Positions 49,601 to 62,174 are shown, counted from the first letter of the stretch. The stretch: 64,000 nt of DNA from Thiotrichales bacterium (GCA_026709935.1 JAPOSC010000081.1:1-64000); one strand, 5' to 3'. Notes: generated by a model from the sequence alone, not told the origin. Made by a program: numbers and translations.

Positions 49601-51643
49601 GCCCATTCAGGTCATCGTTGGCAATCCGCCGTGGTCAGTCGGCCAGCGAAGCTCGGCCGACGACAACCCGAACGTGAACTATCCGGAGATCGAGGGACGG
49701 ATCGCCGAAACGTATGCGGCCCGCTCCACCGCGACGCTCAAGAACAGCCTCTACGACACGTACAAGATGGCCATTCGGTGGGCCTCGGACCGCATCGGCG
49801 AACAGGGAGTCATCGCCTTCGTCACCAACGGCTCCTGGATCGACGGCAACGTGGACTCCGGGGTACGGGCGTGCTTGGCGGAGGAGTTCAGTACCGTCTA
49901 CGTGCTGAATTTGCGGGGGAATGCCCGGACATCCGGGACACGGCGCCGTGCCGAAGGAGACAATGCGTTCGGTCAGGGCTCCCGGGCACCGGTCGCGGTC
50001 ACCGTGCTGGTGCGGAACCCCCATGTCGCCCACACCGGCTGCCGCATCCTCTACCGCGACATCGGGGACTATCTCACCCGCGAAGATAAGTTCGACCGCG
50101 TGCGCGAATGGAGATCGATTGCGGGCATCGACGACTGGCAGGTCATCACCCCCGACAGACACCACGACTGGATCGGTCAACGCGACGCGGCGTTCGCCCG
50201 GCTCTACCCGTTGGGGTCGAAGGCAGCGAAGGCGGGTCGGAGCGACGATGCCGTGTTTCAGCTTTTCAGCAACGGCTACAAGAGCGGGCGCGACGCGTAC
50301 ATCTACAATTTCTCGTGGTACGCCTGCGCCGAGCATGCGCGGATGATGGTAGACGACTATCGCGGTGCCCTCGCGGTGAGGGAGGCGCATCCCGAGTACA
50401 CCATTGACGATGCGGCGAGTCGCCATTCCTCGCATGTGCGGTGGGACCGCGAGTTGAAGAACAATCTGCGCCGAAATAAGACAGTCAGTTACTCGGGAGA
50501 GCGAATCTGGAAAACCCAGTACCGGCCCTTCGTCAAGCAATACTGCTACGTCGACTACGTACTGGTCCAAACAAAATCCCAACAGGACCGCATCTTCCCG
50601 ATAGGAAGCGATGAACAACAAGCAATTGCAAAAGATCTGTTCGCCCCAACGGTGAGCGGTGTTGGCACAGGTGTTGCACCGACCGACCGACCGACCGACC
50701 GACCGACCGACCGACCGACCGACTTCAGGCCAGCCGCGCAATATGCGTGCCCGGCGTGGGGTCAGTCAAACCCTTCTCCGCGATCATGGTCGATACCATG
50801 CCCGACCTGGAGCTGGTGTCGAAGGGGCAATGCTTCCCCCGCTACCGTTACGCACCGCAAATCGCGTCATCTGCACACCGGGACGCGGAGCCACCAAACC
50901 GTTCTCTGTCCTCATCACCGATCGGATGCCCGACCTCCACTTCCTCGAGTTCGGACAATGCTTCCCCCGATGGGTCTACCCCGCCTATCGGGGGTATCTT
51001 TGACGAGGCTCCCACCGAACTCGCACCCGAGGACAACATCACCAACGCCACACTCACTGCGTTCCGAACGCACTATGACGACACGTCGATCACGAAGGAT
51101 CAGATCTTCGACTACATCTACGGCATTCTGCATGCCGCAGACTTCCGCGAACGGTTCGCGAACGATCTGGCGAAGGAGCTTCCGCGTGTGCCCTTCGCGC
51201 ACGATTTCCATGCCTTCGCCGATGCTGGAAAAGCGCTCTCAGCGCTGCACCTCGGCTACGAGCACTGCGCCGAGTACCCGCTGGAGATCGAGTTCAACCA
51301 GCCCGGCACCCCCGAACCGCAGCATTTCCGTATCGGAACACGCAAAATGCGATTCAAAAACCAGGCACAGAGCATCCTCCAGGTCAACGAGCACATCCAG
51401 ATCACCGGAATTCCTCCGGAAGCCCATGAGTATCAGGTCAACGGACGGACCCCGCTGGGATGGTTCATGGATCGCTATCGCATCGTTCAAGACAAGGAGA
51501 GCGGCATCGTCAACGACCCCAATGGGTGGTTCGAACACCCCGAAGATCTGGTGACCGCCATCCGACGCATCGTCCATGTCAGCGTGGAAACGCATCGCAT
51601 CGTACAGGGACTGCCTGAAGCAGCGGAAAAGACGAACGCCTGA
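46671..51643 (+). CDS. Type ISP-like restriction-modification enzyme (nuclease-helicase-methyltransferase-TRD), currently out of frame at a tetranucleotide repeat
   Basis: Mrr-like N-term (DIGIDLVARERDGDHCAIQCKCY), helicase (LIMACGTGKTFTALRIAETY, DEAHRTTG, LTEGVNVPALDAVLFM, QAVGRVMRKA), methyltransferase (VLDPFTGTGVFLVRLL, VIVGNPPWSVGQRS); TTG start; C-terminal frame 50747-51643. Confidence 0.88.
50678..50723. repeat. (ACCG)~11.5 tetranucleotide repeat, 10 full GACC units
   Basis: caccgaccgaccgaccgaccgaccgaccgaccgaccgaccgactt read directly. Confidence 0.95.
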
Positions 51644-51787
51644 CGGGCGCCGATAGCGATTACGAAGTGAAGTGCGACCAGGACCCCTCACCAGGGGGCA
51701 TATCCGCGACCGGCGCAACACCGGGCGAGGGTCGCACGCACCGCACCGGGCTCCGTTCGGGTTCGAGGTAGACGTCGCCAAGCTCGT

Positions 51788-53464
51788 CTACTCGCCATCA
51801 CGCGCCCTCCGGTAGGCATCGCCTGCGCGTTCCGTACCGGGCGGTTGCATCGGCATGGATACCGGCGCGGAGGTGGAATCGGCTCCATTCCCCCTTGCAC
51901 CCCGGCTCCCGAACCGTTGAACCGTTGACGTTCCCTGTTTTTCAGGGTTTTCCGTATCGTCCGAACCGTTGGCGGCGATTTCGGTGTCAACGGTTGGCGA
52001 ATCGCGCAAATGCCTTGTTTCACGGCACGTCAACGGTTCAACGGTCTGAGAACAATCCTCGTCGGAAAGGTAGGCGGCCCACGCCTCGGCGAATGACGCT
52101 CGCTCGTAGCCCTTCGCATCCTTGCCGCCGTCGAATCGAAGCGTCTTCGCCTGGATACCATATTCCGCCAACATCCGCCCGCGAGCTTGCGGCGTGATTG
52201 CTTTCCCGGTCCTCGGCATTGCTGACCATGGACGCTCAGGAAGCTCGATCAGCGCCCTGTCGAGCTCCTTCGATGAGAGACGTTCCGGGTCCCCCATGCG
52301 CTGGAACACTTCGCGTATGTCGGCGAGCAGCATCGTCCCGAGCGTTTCACCATCGGCGACGGCCGCGGCACTCACCGAAAGTGCATAGGCCGCCGCCCGA
52401 GCCAGCATCGGCCAGTCGCCGCCGGCCGCGTCCGCAATCGCAAACAGGGGGCGCCACACTTGCGCGATCCGTCCGATAAGCCTGTCCGTATCCGGATCCG
52501 CATCGCGCAACATCGCCTCGTTGTCCGCCGCCCACCGGGCGCACTTGCGCCGTAAGTCTTCGCCAACGGGGTCGCGGTCGGCGCGAAGCTCGGGAAGCGG
52601 GCGAGTCGCCCGGGTCATCGGGATCACTACCGATCGCGAAGTGAGCATGTCATCCATGCCAGCGAGCTTGCGCCCATTCATCGCCTTCGGCGCGAAGGTA
52701 GAGAAAGTGCGAACCTCGTTCGATTCGCCCACGCACCGATCGACAGCCGCGAGCCGTCGCGTGAAACCAGCGAGTAGAATGCCGCGCATGGGGTCTTCCG
52801 GGCGCCGCTTCAAGAAGTGCTGCGCCTCGTCGAACAGGATGGTCGGACCGTCGCGATCGATCATGCGGAACAGCGCAGCGACCGATGCGTCGCTTGCTGG
52901 CTTCGGCCGCCGCACGATCCAGGACAGCAGTTCCGTGACGCGTGTCTTGCCGGCCTCGCGTTCGGGCGCCGTCACCATCAGGTAAGGAGAAACAGCGAAA
53001 GCAAGAAATACCCACGTGTAGAGCGCCCACAAGGCCACCGCCACCGCACCGCCTTCGGGCAGACTCGCGTAGTGCTCGGCCTTTGCCTTGAGCGCGCCGA
53101 GTAGTGCCGCTCCGACCACCGGGTCCGGCCACGGCTCTGGATCGTCCCATTCGATGGGCCGGCCTTGCCCTCTGTCGCTGCTTTCACCGGAACTCGCTCT
53201 GGTCAGCTTGTCGAAGTCAGCGATCGGGAGGCCGGCGAAGTCCTTGAATGCTTTTCGCAGATTCGCCCGGTCCGCATCCGGCAGCCTGGCGAGCGCCGTC
53301 TGGTGCTCGAACGGACTTCCGGGAAGCGTTTTCGTCCGCTCGATCAGGTCTTCGGGTAGGCCGTTGCGCTTCAAGGCTTCGACGGCCGCCTTGCGTAATT
53401 CACCCTCGGCCTTGGTTGCCTGGATGCCCTTCGCCGTCTCGATGGTCGAGTTCATCTTGCTCAT
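51788..53464 (-). CDS. DUF3631-type ATPase (phage/plasmid replication-associated)
   Basis: SPYLMVTAPEREAGKTRVTELLSWIVRRP, GPTILFDEAQHFLKRR, SRSVVIPMTRATRPLPELR. Confidence 0.8.
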   Translation of the reverse strand: MSKMNSTIETAKGIQATKAEGELRKAAVEALKRNGLPEDLIERTKTLPGSPFEHQTALARLPDADRANLRKAFKDFAGLPIADFDKLTRASSGESSDRGQGRPIEWDDPEPWPDPVVGAALLGALKAKAEHYASLPEGGAVAVALWALYTWVFLAFAVSPYLMVTAPEREAGKTRVTELLSWIVRRPKPASDASVAALFRMIDRDGPTILFDEAQHFLKRRPEDPMRGILLAGFTRRLAAVDRCVGESNEVRTFSTFAPKAMNGRKLAGMDDMLTSRSVVIPMTRATRPLPELRADRDPVGEDLRRKCARWAADNEAMLRDADPDTDRLIGRIAQVWRPLFAIADAAGGDWPMLARAAAYALSVSAAAVADGETLGTMLLADIREVFQRMGDPERLSSKELDRALIELPERPWSAMPRTGKAITPQARGRMLAEYGIQAKTLRFDGGKDAKGYERASFAEAWAAYLSDEDCSQTVEPLTCRETRHLRDSPTVDTEIAANGSDDTENPEKQGTSTVQRFGSRGARGNGADSTSAPVSMPMQPPGTERAGDAYRRARDGE

Positions 53465-54471
53465 ATCGCGCCCCCCGCAAACACGAGCACGTCGCACCAG
53501 TCGCCGACGAAGGGCGGACGTTCGATGGCGACAGACCGACCTTCGTTCATCAACCGCTCGGCGAGGGCAGCAGCCGCAAGCTGTCCGCCGCCTTTCAGAT
53601 CCCGGTCCGCAGCGATGACCACTTCGCGGACGCCTGCCGGAAGTACGACCGCGCGGAGCCCGGACGTACCGAGCGTCGCCCATGCGCCACCGGTCCAGCC
53701 GAGCACGCGCACTGCTGCGGCCGTGGTCTCTATACCCTCCGCGAGCAGCAGTCGGTCATCGACGGGTTCGGAGAGCCGCACCGCGCCGCCGGCGAGGCTG
53801 CCAAGACTGGCCCGCACTGGATCGACGCTCGCCTTGCTGGAACCGTCCAGTGTGAGATACGTCCGCTGGATGCCGAGGAATCGCCCGCTCACGTCCTGCA
53901 CACCGGCGACCAGGCAAGGGTATCGACCGGGCGCGTTCGGATGGCTCAGGGCCGGATGGAACCGTAACGCAGCGGTGCCGACGACATGCCCGACACCGCG
54001 CGCGTCGAGGTAGCGCTTGGCAACGGTGCCGGCGAGCGGGCGCGTTGCGTTCCATACGCGGCGAGCATTACGCCAGGAGTCCCCGCGGCTCGCCGACTGC
54101 GCCGCGCATGGCCTCGCGTCCGCATTGCTTGTCCCGACGGCGGGCGGCTTACCGTACCGCTCAGGGCACGCCATGGCCGGCTGGCCGGGGCATCGCTCCG
54201 GAATGAATCCGCAGTTGGCGAACCATGCGAGCGCCGCCGCCCGACTCCCGCGCTCGCGTTCAATGAGCGCCAGTACGCCGCCCCCCTCCCGGGTCTCGAA
54301 GTCATACCACGTACCGGCCCGATCGCCGGCAATATGGACTGCAAGACTCCCGCGCGTGCCGTAGCGGAGTTCGCACGCTGTGCTCATCCGAGCGCTCGGC
54401 TCGCCGAGCAGCGAACGGGCCACGGGCTCGATGATGCCCAGCCAGTCGATGCGAGGGCCGGGGGCCATCAT
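53461..54471 (-). CDS. Primase/Toprim-domain protein
   Basis: GTWYDFETREGGGVLALIERERG, LLLAEGIETTAAAVRVLGW, EVVIAADRDLKGGGQLAAAALAERL; 4-bp overlap with next gene. Confidence 0.85.
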   Translation of the reverse strand: MMAPGPRIDWLGIIEPVARSLLGEPSARMSTACELRYGTRGSLAVHIAGDRAGTWYDFETREGGGVLALIERERGSRAAALAWFANCGFIPERCPGQPAMACPERYGKPPAVGTSNADARPCAAQSASRGDSWRNARRVWNATRPLAGTVAKRYLDARGVGHVVGTAALRFHPALSHPNAPGRYPCLVAGVQDVSGRFLGIQRTYLTLDGSSKASVDPVRASLGSLAGGAVRLSEPVDDRLLLAEGIETTAAAVRVLGWTGGAWATLGTSGLRAVVLPAGVREVVIAADRDLKGGGQLAAAALAERLMNEGRSVAIERPPFVGDWCDVLVFAGGAI

Positions 54472-54599
54472 AGGACCTCCCGCAAGCGGCTGCACGCGGG
54501 GCCTACGTCCGCGAGACCGCACATCGCCGCGCGCACGCTCGGCTCCTCTTGCGCCCGGTCCGTGCCGCTGGCGGCTGGGCGCGATTCCTTGAGCACGAG

Positions 54600-54812
54600 T
54601 CAGCCTGCCCCAGCGCAGGATTTGCCGAGGAGCTCATTCGCCGTGGGCAGTTCCGAGATCCAACGGTCGATATCCGCAGCGCTCCACGCAACGGAATTCG
54701 CGCCAAGCCGTAAAGGCGGGGGGAAGGTCCCGGCCTTGATTCGAGCGTAGATCGCTGATCGCGATAGGTGGGTGAGCTCCTCTACCTCTCGCCGCTTAAG
54801 CAGTTTTCGCAT
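54600..54812 (-). CDS. AlpA-family regulator/excisionase
   Basis: LLKRREVEELTHLSRSAIYARIKAGTFPPPLRLGANSVAWSAADIDRWISE. Confidence 0.92.
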   Translation of the reverse strand: MRKLLKRREVEELTHLSRSAIYARIKAGTFPPPLRLGANSVAWSAADIDRWISELPTANELLGKSCAGAG

Positions 54813-54852
54813 GACATCGCCCCTCGTCGACCGGCAGCACAGTGCCGCCGTG

Positions 54853-56037
54853 TCACGAGAAGATGCCAGCGGAAACGAGAGGAATCACGGCCCGACCATT
54901 TCGCCGAATTGGTCGGGCCGTAGGGTGCTTGCCCTTACATTGCGCGAGGAAGATTCCTCGGTCCTTCCAGATGTTCAGGACCCTCTTCGCGCTCAAGCTC
55001 TTCGTGGCCGATCCGAACACCTCCGCGCACACGTCGCACGCGGGGCCGGGCTCGCGGTCATTCGTCTGTACCTTGATGCCGCATCGCCTAAGCGCCTGGA
55101 TCGCTTCGCAGATGGCGTGATCTCGGAGCGCATTTTTGGTCCACTTCGCCGCCGTTAAGCCGTTGGGTAGCTTTGCTTTCGGCTTCGCCGCCTTGATCAG
55201 CCACTCGCTCAGCGCATCGCCAAGCGGTTGTCGGTGCTCGCGCAGTATCGCCACCACCTTCAAGAGCGCGTCCCAATGGTCAACGCTTTTCGCGGCCCTC
55301 TCGATGTACTGCACGATGGCGGTCTCATCCGGCGCGAGCACGACGGGAATCGAGTCTGGCTCCGGTTGCGAGCGACGGAACGCAAGATCGGGGATACAAC
55401 TCCAATCTCCGCCGTCGAATAAGCGGTAAGATACGGAATCAGGCGGAAAACCCTTGCGCTCGTAATCGCGCGCAAAGTCTTCGCTCCGATAGCTACACCA
55501 TGTATGGCTCTGCGTCCCGAATACATTGATCAGTCCGGCAGGCACAGCGAGTTTGATGTCCCGCCACTTCCCGCCCCACTCGGGAAGGGCGGGGGGCGGG
55601 TTCGCAATTTGCAACCCCACAAAAACTGTGCATACATCTCCAACGGATTTCCCCTCCTTCAGTGTCAGGCACTGCCCGACGAGAAAAGCTACGTAGTCAG
55701 CGTGCGCTTCGAATGGCATGCTCATATGCAAATTCTTGACGCGCACCACAAGCATCTTGGCATAATTGTCGCCGATAGGTTCTTTCGTCTCTTGGAAGTG
55801 AGATTCGTTCTTTCTGATAATATTTTTGATCTCGAAATGATCTCTATAATACTTACCAAGCGCATAATCCGAATCATTCGCCGCGAGCACGTAGGTGATA
55901 TTCCCGCGATTCCACTTGCCACGTTGAGTTGTGACCGACGGAACAACCAGATCTGGCTCTTCATCCGTAACCGACCCTTCATCGACCGGCGGAACTCCAC
56001 CCTTATCGAGTGCAGATTTGCGGATACTCTTAACCAT
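54853..56037 (-). CDS. Hypothetical protein (394 aa)
   Basis: Long ORF in the colinear replication module; no family recognised. Confidence 0.65.
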   Translation of the reverse strand: MVKSIRKSALDKGGVPPVDEGSVTDEEPDLVVPSVTTQRGKWNRGNITYVLAANDSDYALGKYYRDHFEIKNIIRKNESHFQETKEPIGDNYAKMLVVRVKNLHMSMPFEAHADYVAFLVGQCLTLKEGKSVGDVCTVFVGLQIANPPPALPEWGGKWRDIKLAVPAGLINVFGTQSHTWCSYRSEDFARDYERKGFPPDSVSYRLFDGGDWSCIPDLAFRRSQPEPDSIPVVLAPDETAIVQYIERAAKSVDHWDALLKVVAILREHRQPLGDALSEWLIKAAKPKAKLPNGLTAAKWTKNALRDHAICEAIQALRRCGIKVQTNDREPGPACDVCAEVFGSATKSLSAKRVLNIWKDRGIFLAQCKGKHPTARPIRRNGRAVIPLVSAGIFS

Positions 56038-56103
56038 GTTGATGACTCCCTTTGATTGATATCGACAAGTGGCGGATCCGGGTCGCGCCGGTCAGCCGCA
56101 CCA

Positions 56104-56967
56104 TTACTCCGTATCTCTCTCCTCTTGTGAATGCACTCTTCGCGCCCTTGAGACGTAATCTGGCGGAAACATGGCGGCCTCCACGGTACCCGCAGCCCTC
56201 ATGATTCGTTCGATATCGAGCGACAGAGCCCCGCCGTCCTTGATGTGTTGTGCGAGGTACGAAGCCGACTCCGGTCTTACACCGTGTCTCCGGCAGACGA
56301 TGAAGGCTACGGACTCCGCCTCGATTTCTCGAATCGCCTCTGGCAAGTCGCATCGGTCCGGGATGCGAGGCTTGTGCTTGGCGTCCGCGCCCAGGTGGCC
56401 AAGGTGCAGGTGCGCGAGCTCATGGGCGATGGTGACGAGTCGAGTCTCGCGCGTGTGATTGCGGTTGGCCTTGACTGCGTACCCGCTGCCCGTCCGCTGG
56501 ATGCGTCCGGCGTGCCAGTCGCCCGTGTCGATGTCGGCGATGCGGATGCCCTTTGCTTGGACGGCCGCTACTACCGCCGCCAACATCGCTTCGGAAACAT
56601 CTCCTACCGCAGGGAACGAAAACACGCTGCGCGGGAGCTCCGGCGCATCGGGCAGGGCCTCCGTGTCCTGGATATCGTAGACGAACCCCACCGGCCCGAA
56701 TCGACGCAGGACAACGAGCGGACGCGCATCCTCCTTCACCGTTCGCTTCCACTCGGCTCGCCACTGGGGTGCGCTGGCCGCGAAGCTCAGCCCCGGCCTT
56801 TGCCGGTGCAAGAGCATTGCGTTGTACGGGCCGAAGCGACGCATCTTGACGGCGAACGCGAGCAGCGAGGCATAGTCCTTGCCCGAGCGGTAGATCGCCG
56901 CTTCGTCGAACAATCCCGTCAGGCTTCGGGTTTCGTCTGTCGTTACGCGCATCAGCATGATTCGCCG
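56104..56967 (-). CDS. ImmA/IrrE-type metallopeptidase (ArdC-like context)
   Basis: TRLVTIAHELAHLHLGHLGADAKHKPRIPDRCDLPEAIREIEAESVAFIVCRRHG; exact start uncertain. Confidence 0.82.
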   Translation of the reverse strand, partial: RRIMLMRVTTDETRSLTGLFDEAAIYRSGKDYASLLAFAVKMRRFGPYNAMLLHRQRPGLSFAASAPQWRAEWKRTVKEDARPLVVLRRFGPVGFVYDIQDTEALPDAPELPRSVFSFPAVGDVSEAMLAAVVAAVQAKGIRIADIDTGDWHAGRIQRTGSGYAVKANRNHTRETRLVTIAHELAHLHLGHLGADAKHKPRIPDRCDLPEAIREIEAESVAFIVCRRHGVRPESASYLAQHIKDGGALSLDIERIMRAAGTVEAAMFPPDYVSRARRVHSQEERDTE

Positions 56968-57016
56968 CCGCGGCACTCGTTACGGGGTTGCGTCCACGGG
57001 GTAGCTGGCCGCCCGT

Positions 57017-58270
57017 TCATCGCCCCGCCTCCCGGTGCGCACCGAGGTTCACCACGTCTGCCGGTTGCAGGTCGAGGTAGCGCGCCCATCGCTCCATCAG
57101 ATCGCGGCGCTTCTCGAATAGGTCACTCCGCGCGTAGGCCGCTTCGGCTTTGTCCCTGATGGTGTGGGCGAGGGCCGCCTCGCAAACTTCGCGAGGGATG
57201 TTCGTGCGCTCCTGTGCCCATACCCGGAAGCTCGCGCGGAACCCGTGCGCCGTGGCGTCGATACCGAGTCGGGAGAGCGCCTGCACGAAGCCGCGCTCCG
57301 TCAACGGTCGGCCGCCGCGCGACGGAAACACGAGATCGCTCTGCTTGCTTCGGAGCCCCCGCGCTTCGGCGAGCACATCCAGTGCACGCTGCGAGAGCGG
57401 TACGCGATGCTCACGCCCTGCCTTCATGCGGCTCGCCGGGACGGTCCAGGTCGCTGCCTCAAGGTCGATTTCATTCCAGACGGCGAATCGAACCTCGCCG
57501 GCGCGGGCTGCTGTCAAAACGAGAAACTCGAAGGCCAGCTTCAACACGGGCGCCACGTTCGAGCCTCGAACCGTTGCGATAGCATCCGAAACCTCGTCAT
57601 ACGGGAGCGACCTTTGTGGCGTGCTCGCTCGCGACTGGCGCGGGAGCACCGCCTTGACCGCATCGGCCGGGTTGTCGGGTCGCAGCCCTTGCGCGACCGC
57701 CCATTTGAGCACCGTGCCGATCCGCTGGCGCACGAGCCTCGCGGTCGTTGGCTTCGTGTGCCAGATCGGCGAGAGCACCGCGATCACGTCCTCGGTCGAG
57801 ATCTCGTCCACGCCGTGATCGCCAAATCGGGGGAACACGCACTCCCTGAGCGTTCCGATCCACTGTCCGGCGTGCTTGGTGCTCCGCCAGCCGGGCCGCC
57901 GGAGTTCGTAGACCTTGTGCGCGGCTTCGGCGAAGGTCGGGACGCCACGCGCGCGCTGGCGGTTCGTCTTCGGGTTCCCGCCGTTGCGGACCTCGCGTCG
58001 ATTCACCAGGGCCGCCTCGCGCGCCATCTGCAGCGTCACGACCGGATATCCGCCGAGCCCGAGTTCCTGCCGCCGGCCCCTGACGGTGACTCGCTGCACC
58101 CAGGACTTCGCGCCGGATGGCTGAACCATCAGGAACAAGCCTTGCCCATCAAAGTACCGCCCCGGTACCTTGGCGGTGCGCACGGTCCGCTCGCTCAGTG
58201 CGTTGTGGAGTCGCCGCCCACCGACCTTCTTCCCTTTCGGCGTCCGCTCTTCCACAATCCCACCTTCCAT
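57017..58270 (-). CDS. int: P4-type tyrosine integrase
   Basis: RTAKVPGRYFDGQGLFLMVQPSGAKSWVQRVTVRGRRQELGLGGYPVVTLQMAREAAL; FLVLTAARAGEVRFAVWNEID; ATAHGFRASFRVWAQE; adjacent to tRNA. Confidence 0.95.
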   Translation of the reverse strand: MEGGIVEERTPKGKKVGGRRLHNALSERTVRTAKVPGRYFDGQGLFLMVQPSGAKSWVQRVTVRGRRQELGLGGYPVVTLQMAREAALVNRREVRNGGNPKTNRQRARGVPTFAEAAHKVYELRRPGWRSTKHAGQWIGTLRECVFPRFGDHGVDEISTEDVIAVLSPIWHTKPTTARLVRQRIGTVLKWAVAQGLRPDNPADAVKAVLPRQSRASTPQRSLPYDEVSDAIATVRGSNVAPVLKLAFEFLVLTAARAGEVRFAVWNEIDLEAATWTVPASRMKAGREHRVPLSQRALDVLAEARGLRSKQSDLVFPSRGGRPLTERGFVQALSRLGIDATAHGFRASFRVWAQERTNIPREVCEAALAHTIRDKAEAAYARSDLFEKRRDLMERWARYLDLQPADVVNLGAHREAGR

Positions 58271-58402
58271 TCCACCTTCGAGAACCGGACTCTATGGGAG
58301 CGGATGAGAACGGTCAAGACCCGACCGGAACGGACTTAGAGGGAGACAGCGCGGTAACTTGCTGAAATTAAGGGGATAATTTCGAGTAAGTCACTGATTT
58401 TG

Positions 58403-58452
58403 TTGGTGGGCCGTGTTGGAATCGAACCAACGACCACCTGATTAAAAGTCAG
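58403..58452. repeat. Attachment site inside tRNA-Lys
   Basis: Identical 50 bp to 27588-27637. Confidence 0.95.
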
Positions 58453-58479
58453 ATGCTCTACCAACTGAGCTAACGGCCC
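58404..58479 (-). tRNA. tRNA-Lys (anticodon TTT)
   Basis: GGGCCGTTAGCTCAGTTGGTAGAGCATCTGACTTTTAATCAGGTGGTCGTTGGTTCGATTCCAACACGGCCCACCA on minus strand. Confidence 0.97.
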
Positions 58480-58646
58480 GAGTGAAGTACGTGGGAACCC
58501 GAGGATCATACCCGGCCGAGACGGGGACCGCAGCCAGCAAGAACCAACACCATCAAGGGCCGAGGTCCCAAGCGCCCGGGAACCTGCGCCGGCAACGGTA
58601 GGCACGAGAGTCCCACGCGCGGGGGGACGCGTGGATTCTGGCATAG

Positions 58647-61031
<2,385 letters not shown>

Positions 61032-61212
61032 GCCGCGTCGCGCCCGACTCGTTGCCCGTCAGCACCCCTCGCCCCGGGCCACGGACAGCGACGCAGACAC
61101 CATGAAGCCACTGTGGTTGCCGCCATGGGTCCGCACTATCCGATCTCGCGCAGGGCATGGACCGGTCCGGACAGATGGATACGCTCCTTGCGGGTATCGA
61201 GTCCTCTGGTCC

Positions 61213-62070
61213 TCACACATCGGCCATTGAATCAATGGTCCCGGCGAGCCCTCGAACCACCTCCTCCATGCACCGTCTCGCTCGATCCACGGCTTCGGGG
61301 TCCGGGAGCGGGGGGTGGCCGAGGCGCAGTCGTTCGCGGTGTTCGGCAAGCGTCGTCGACATGAGGATGCCCGCGTTGATCTCCACTTGAACCGCATGTG
61401 AGTCATCGCGGGCCTTGCGCCCGAATCGCCGCGTGATGTAGCCGCCGGCGTAGCCGGGCACGTCGCGTTCGGCGTGAAAACCGTGCGCTCGGAAGCGCTC
61501 CACGATCTCGTCCACGAGGCCGGGAGCAGCCGTTTCACCGCGTCGCGAGCCGATGACCACTTCATGATCGCCCATGCGGCGAGGACTCGCGGTGTGCGCA
61601 TCCAGCACCACCACGGCGCCGAAGCGAGCGGCCGCTTCGTCGACAAGCATGTCGAGCGCGGTGTGGTACGGATCGTAGAAGCGGCGGAGCCGCTCTTCGA
61701 TCGCACCGGGATCCAGCGGCTGCGCAAAGAGCGGCCGATGGTCACGGAGGTGCGTGCGCACGACCCCGCTCCCGGACATGATCTCGCCCCCGTGACGGCC
61801 GAAGTCGTCGCGGCGCCGGTTCACATCGACGAACAGCCGCGAGTAGGGGGTAGCGACCAGACTCGCGCCGGCGTGGTGCAGGTCGCCGTAGATCTCGGAC
61901 GCGAACACGTCGGTATAGCCGCGCGGAAAGGTGTCGTAGCCGGGCTCACGATAGTGCTCCGTCCTCACCCCCGGCAGGGGCTCGATGCCGAAGTGCGGCA
62001 CGCTCACCACCACCGGAACGCGACTCTCCTTCGGCGCGCGCCGGATGATGGGAAACGGTCTGCGCATCAT
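61213..62070 (-). CDS. N-formylglutamate amidohydrolase
   Basis: VPVVVSVPHFGIEPLP...SRLFVDVNRRRDDFG...VVLDAHTASPRRMGDHEVVIGSRRGETA...VQVEINAGILM. Confidence 0.9.
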   Translation of the reverse strand: MMRRPFPIIRRAPKESRVPVVVSVPHFGIEPLPGVRTEHYREPGYDTFPRGYTDVFASEIYGDLHHAGASLVATPYSRLFVDVNRRRDDFGRHGGEIMSGSGVVRTHLRDHRPLFAQPLDPGAIEERLRRFYDPYHTALDMLVDEAAARFGAVVVLDAHTASPRRMGDHEVVIGSRRGETAAPGLVDEIVERFRAHGFHAERDVPGYAGGYITRRFGRKARDDSHAVQVEINAGILMSTTLAEHRERLRLGHPPLPDPEAVDRARRCMEEVVRGLAGTIDSMADV

Positions 62071-62174
62071 GGCGATGTTTCACCTGGTGGCGGGGCGAAC
62101 CGCTACGCTCCTCGAAGAACCGCCGTCATCTCGCGATTGCGCCCGTGATCGTGCCCATAATTGGGCCCGAACCG

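Larger units (their letters stand above)
27588..58452. mobile_element. Integrative island (~30.8 kb) in the 3' end of tRNA-Lys
   Basis: 50-bp perfect direct repeats at both ends, one inside an intact tRNA-Lys; P4-type integrase next to the tRNA; AlpA, primase and DUF3631 module. Confidence 0.93.

Noticed and set aside
50678-50723. Possible CRISPR-like repeats
   Set aside because: Pure 4-nt tandem repeat without spacers; no CRISPR array or cas gene seen in the window
50723-51554. Native C-terminus of the 1627-aa ORF
   Set aside because: Ser/Arg/Thr-rich out-of-frame translation; the adjacent frame encodes the type ISP-like C-terminus
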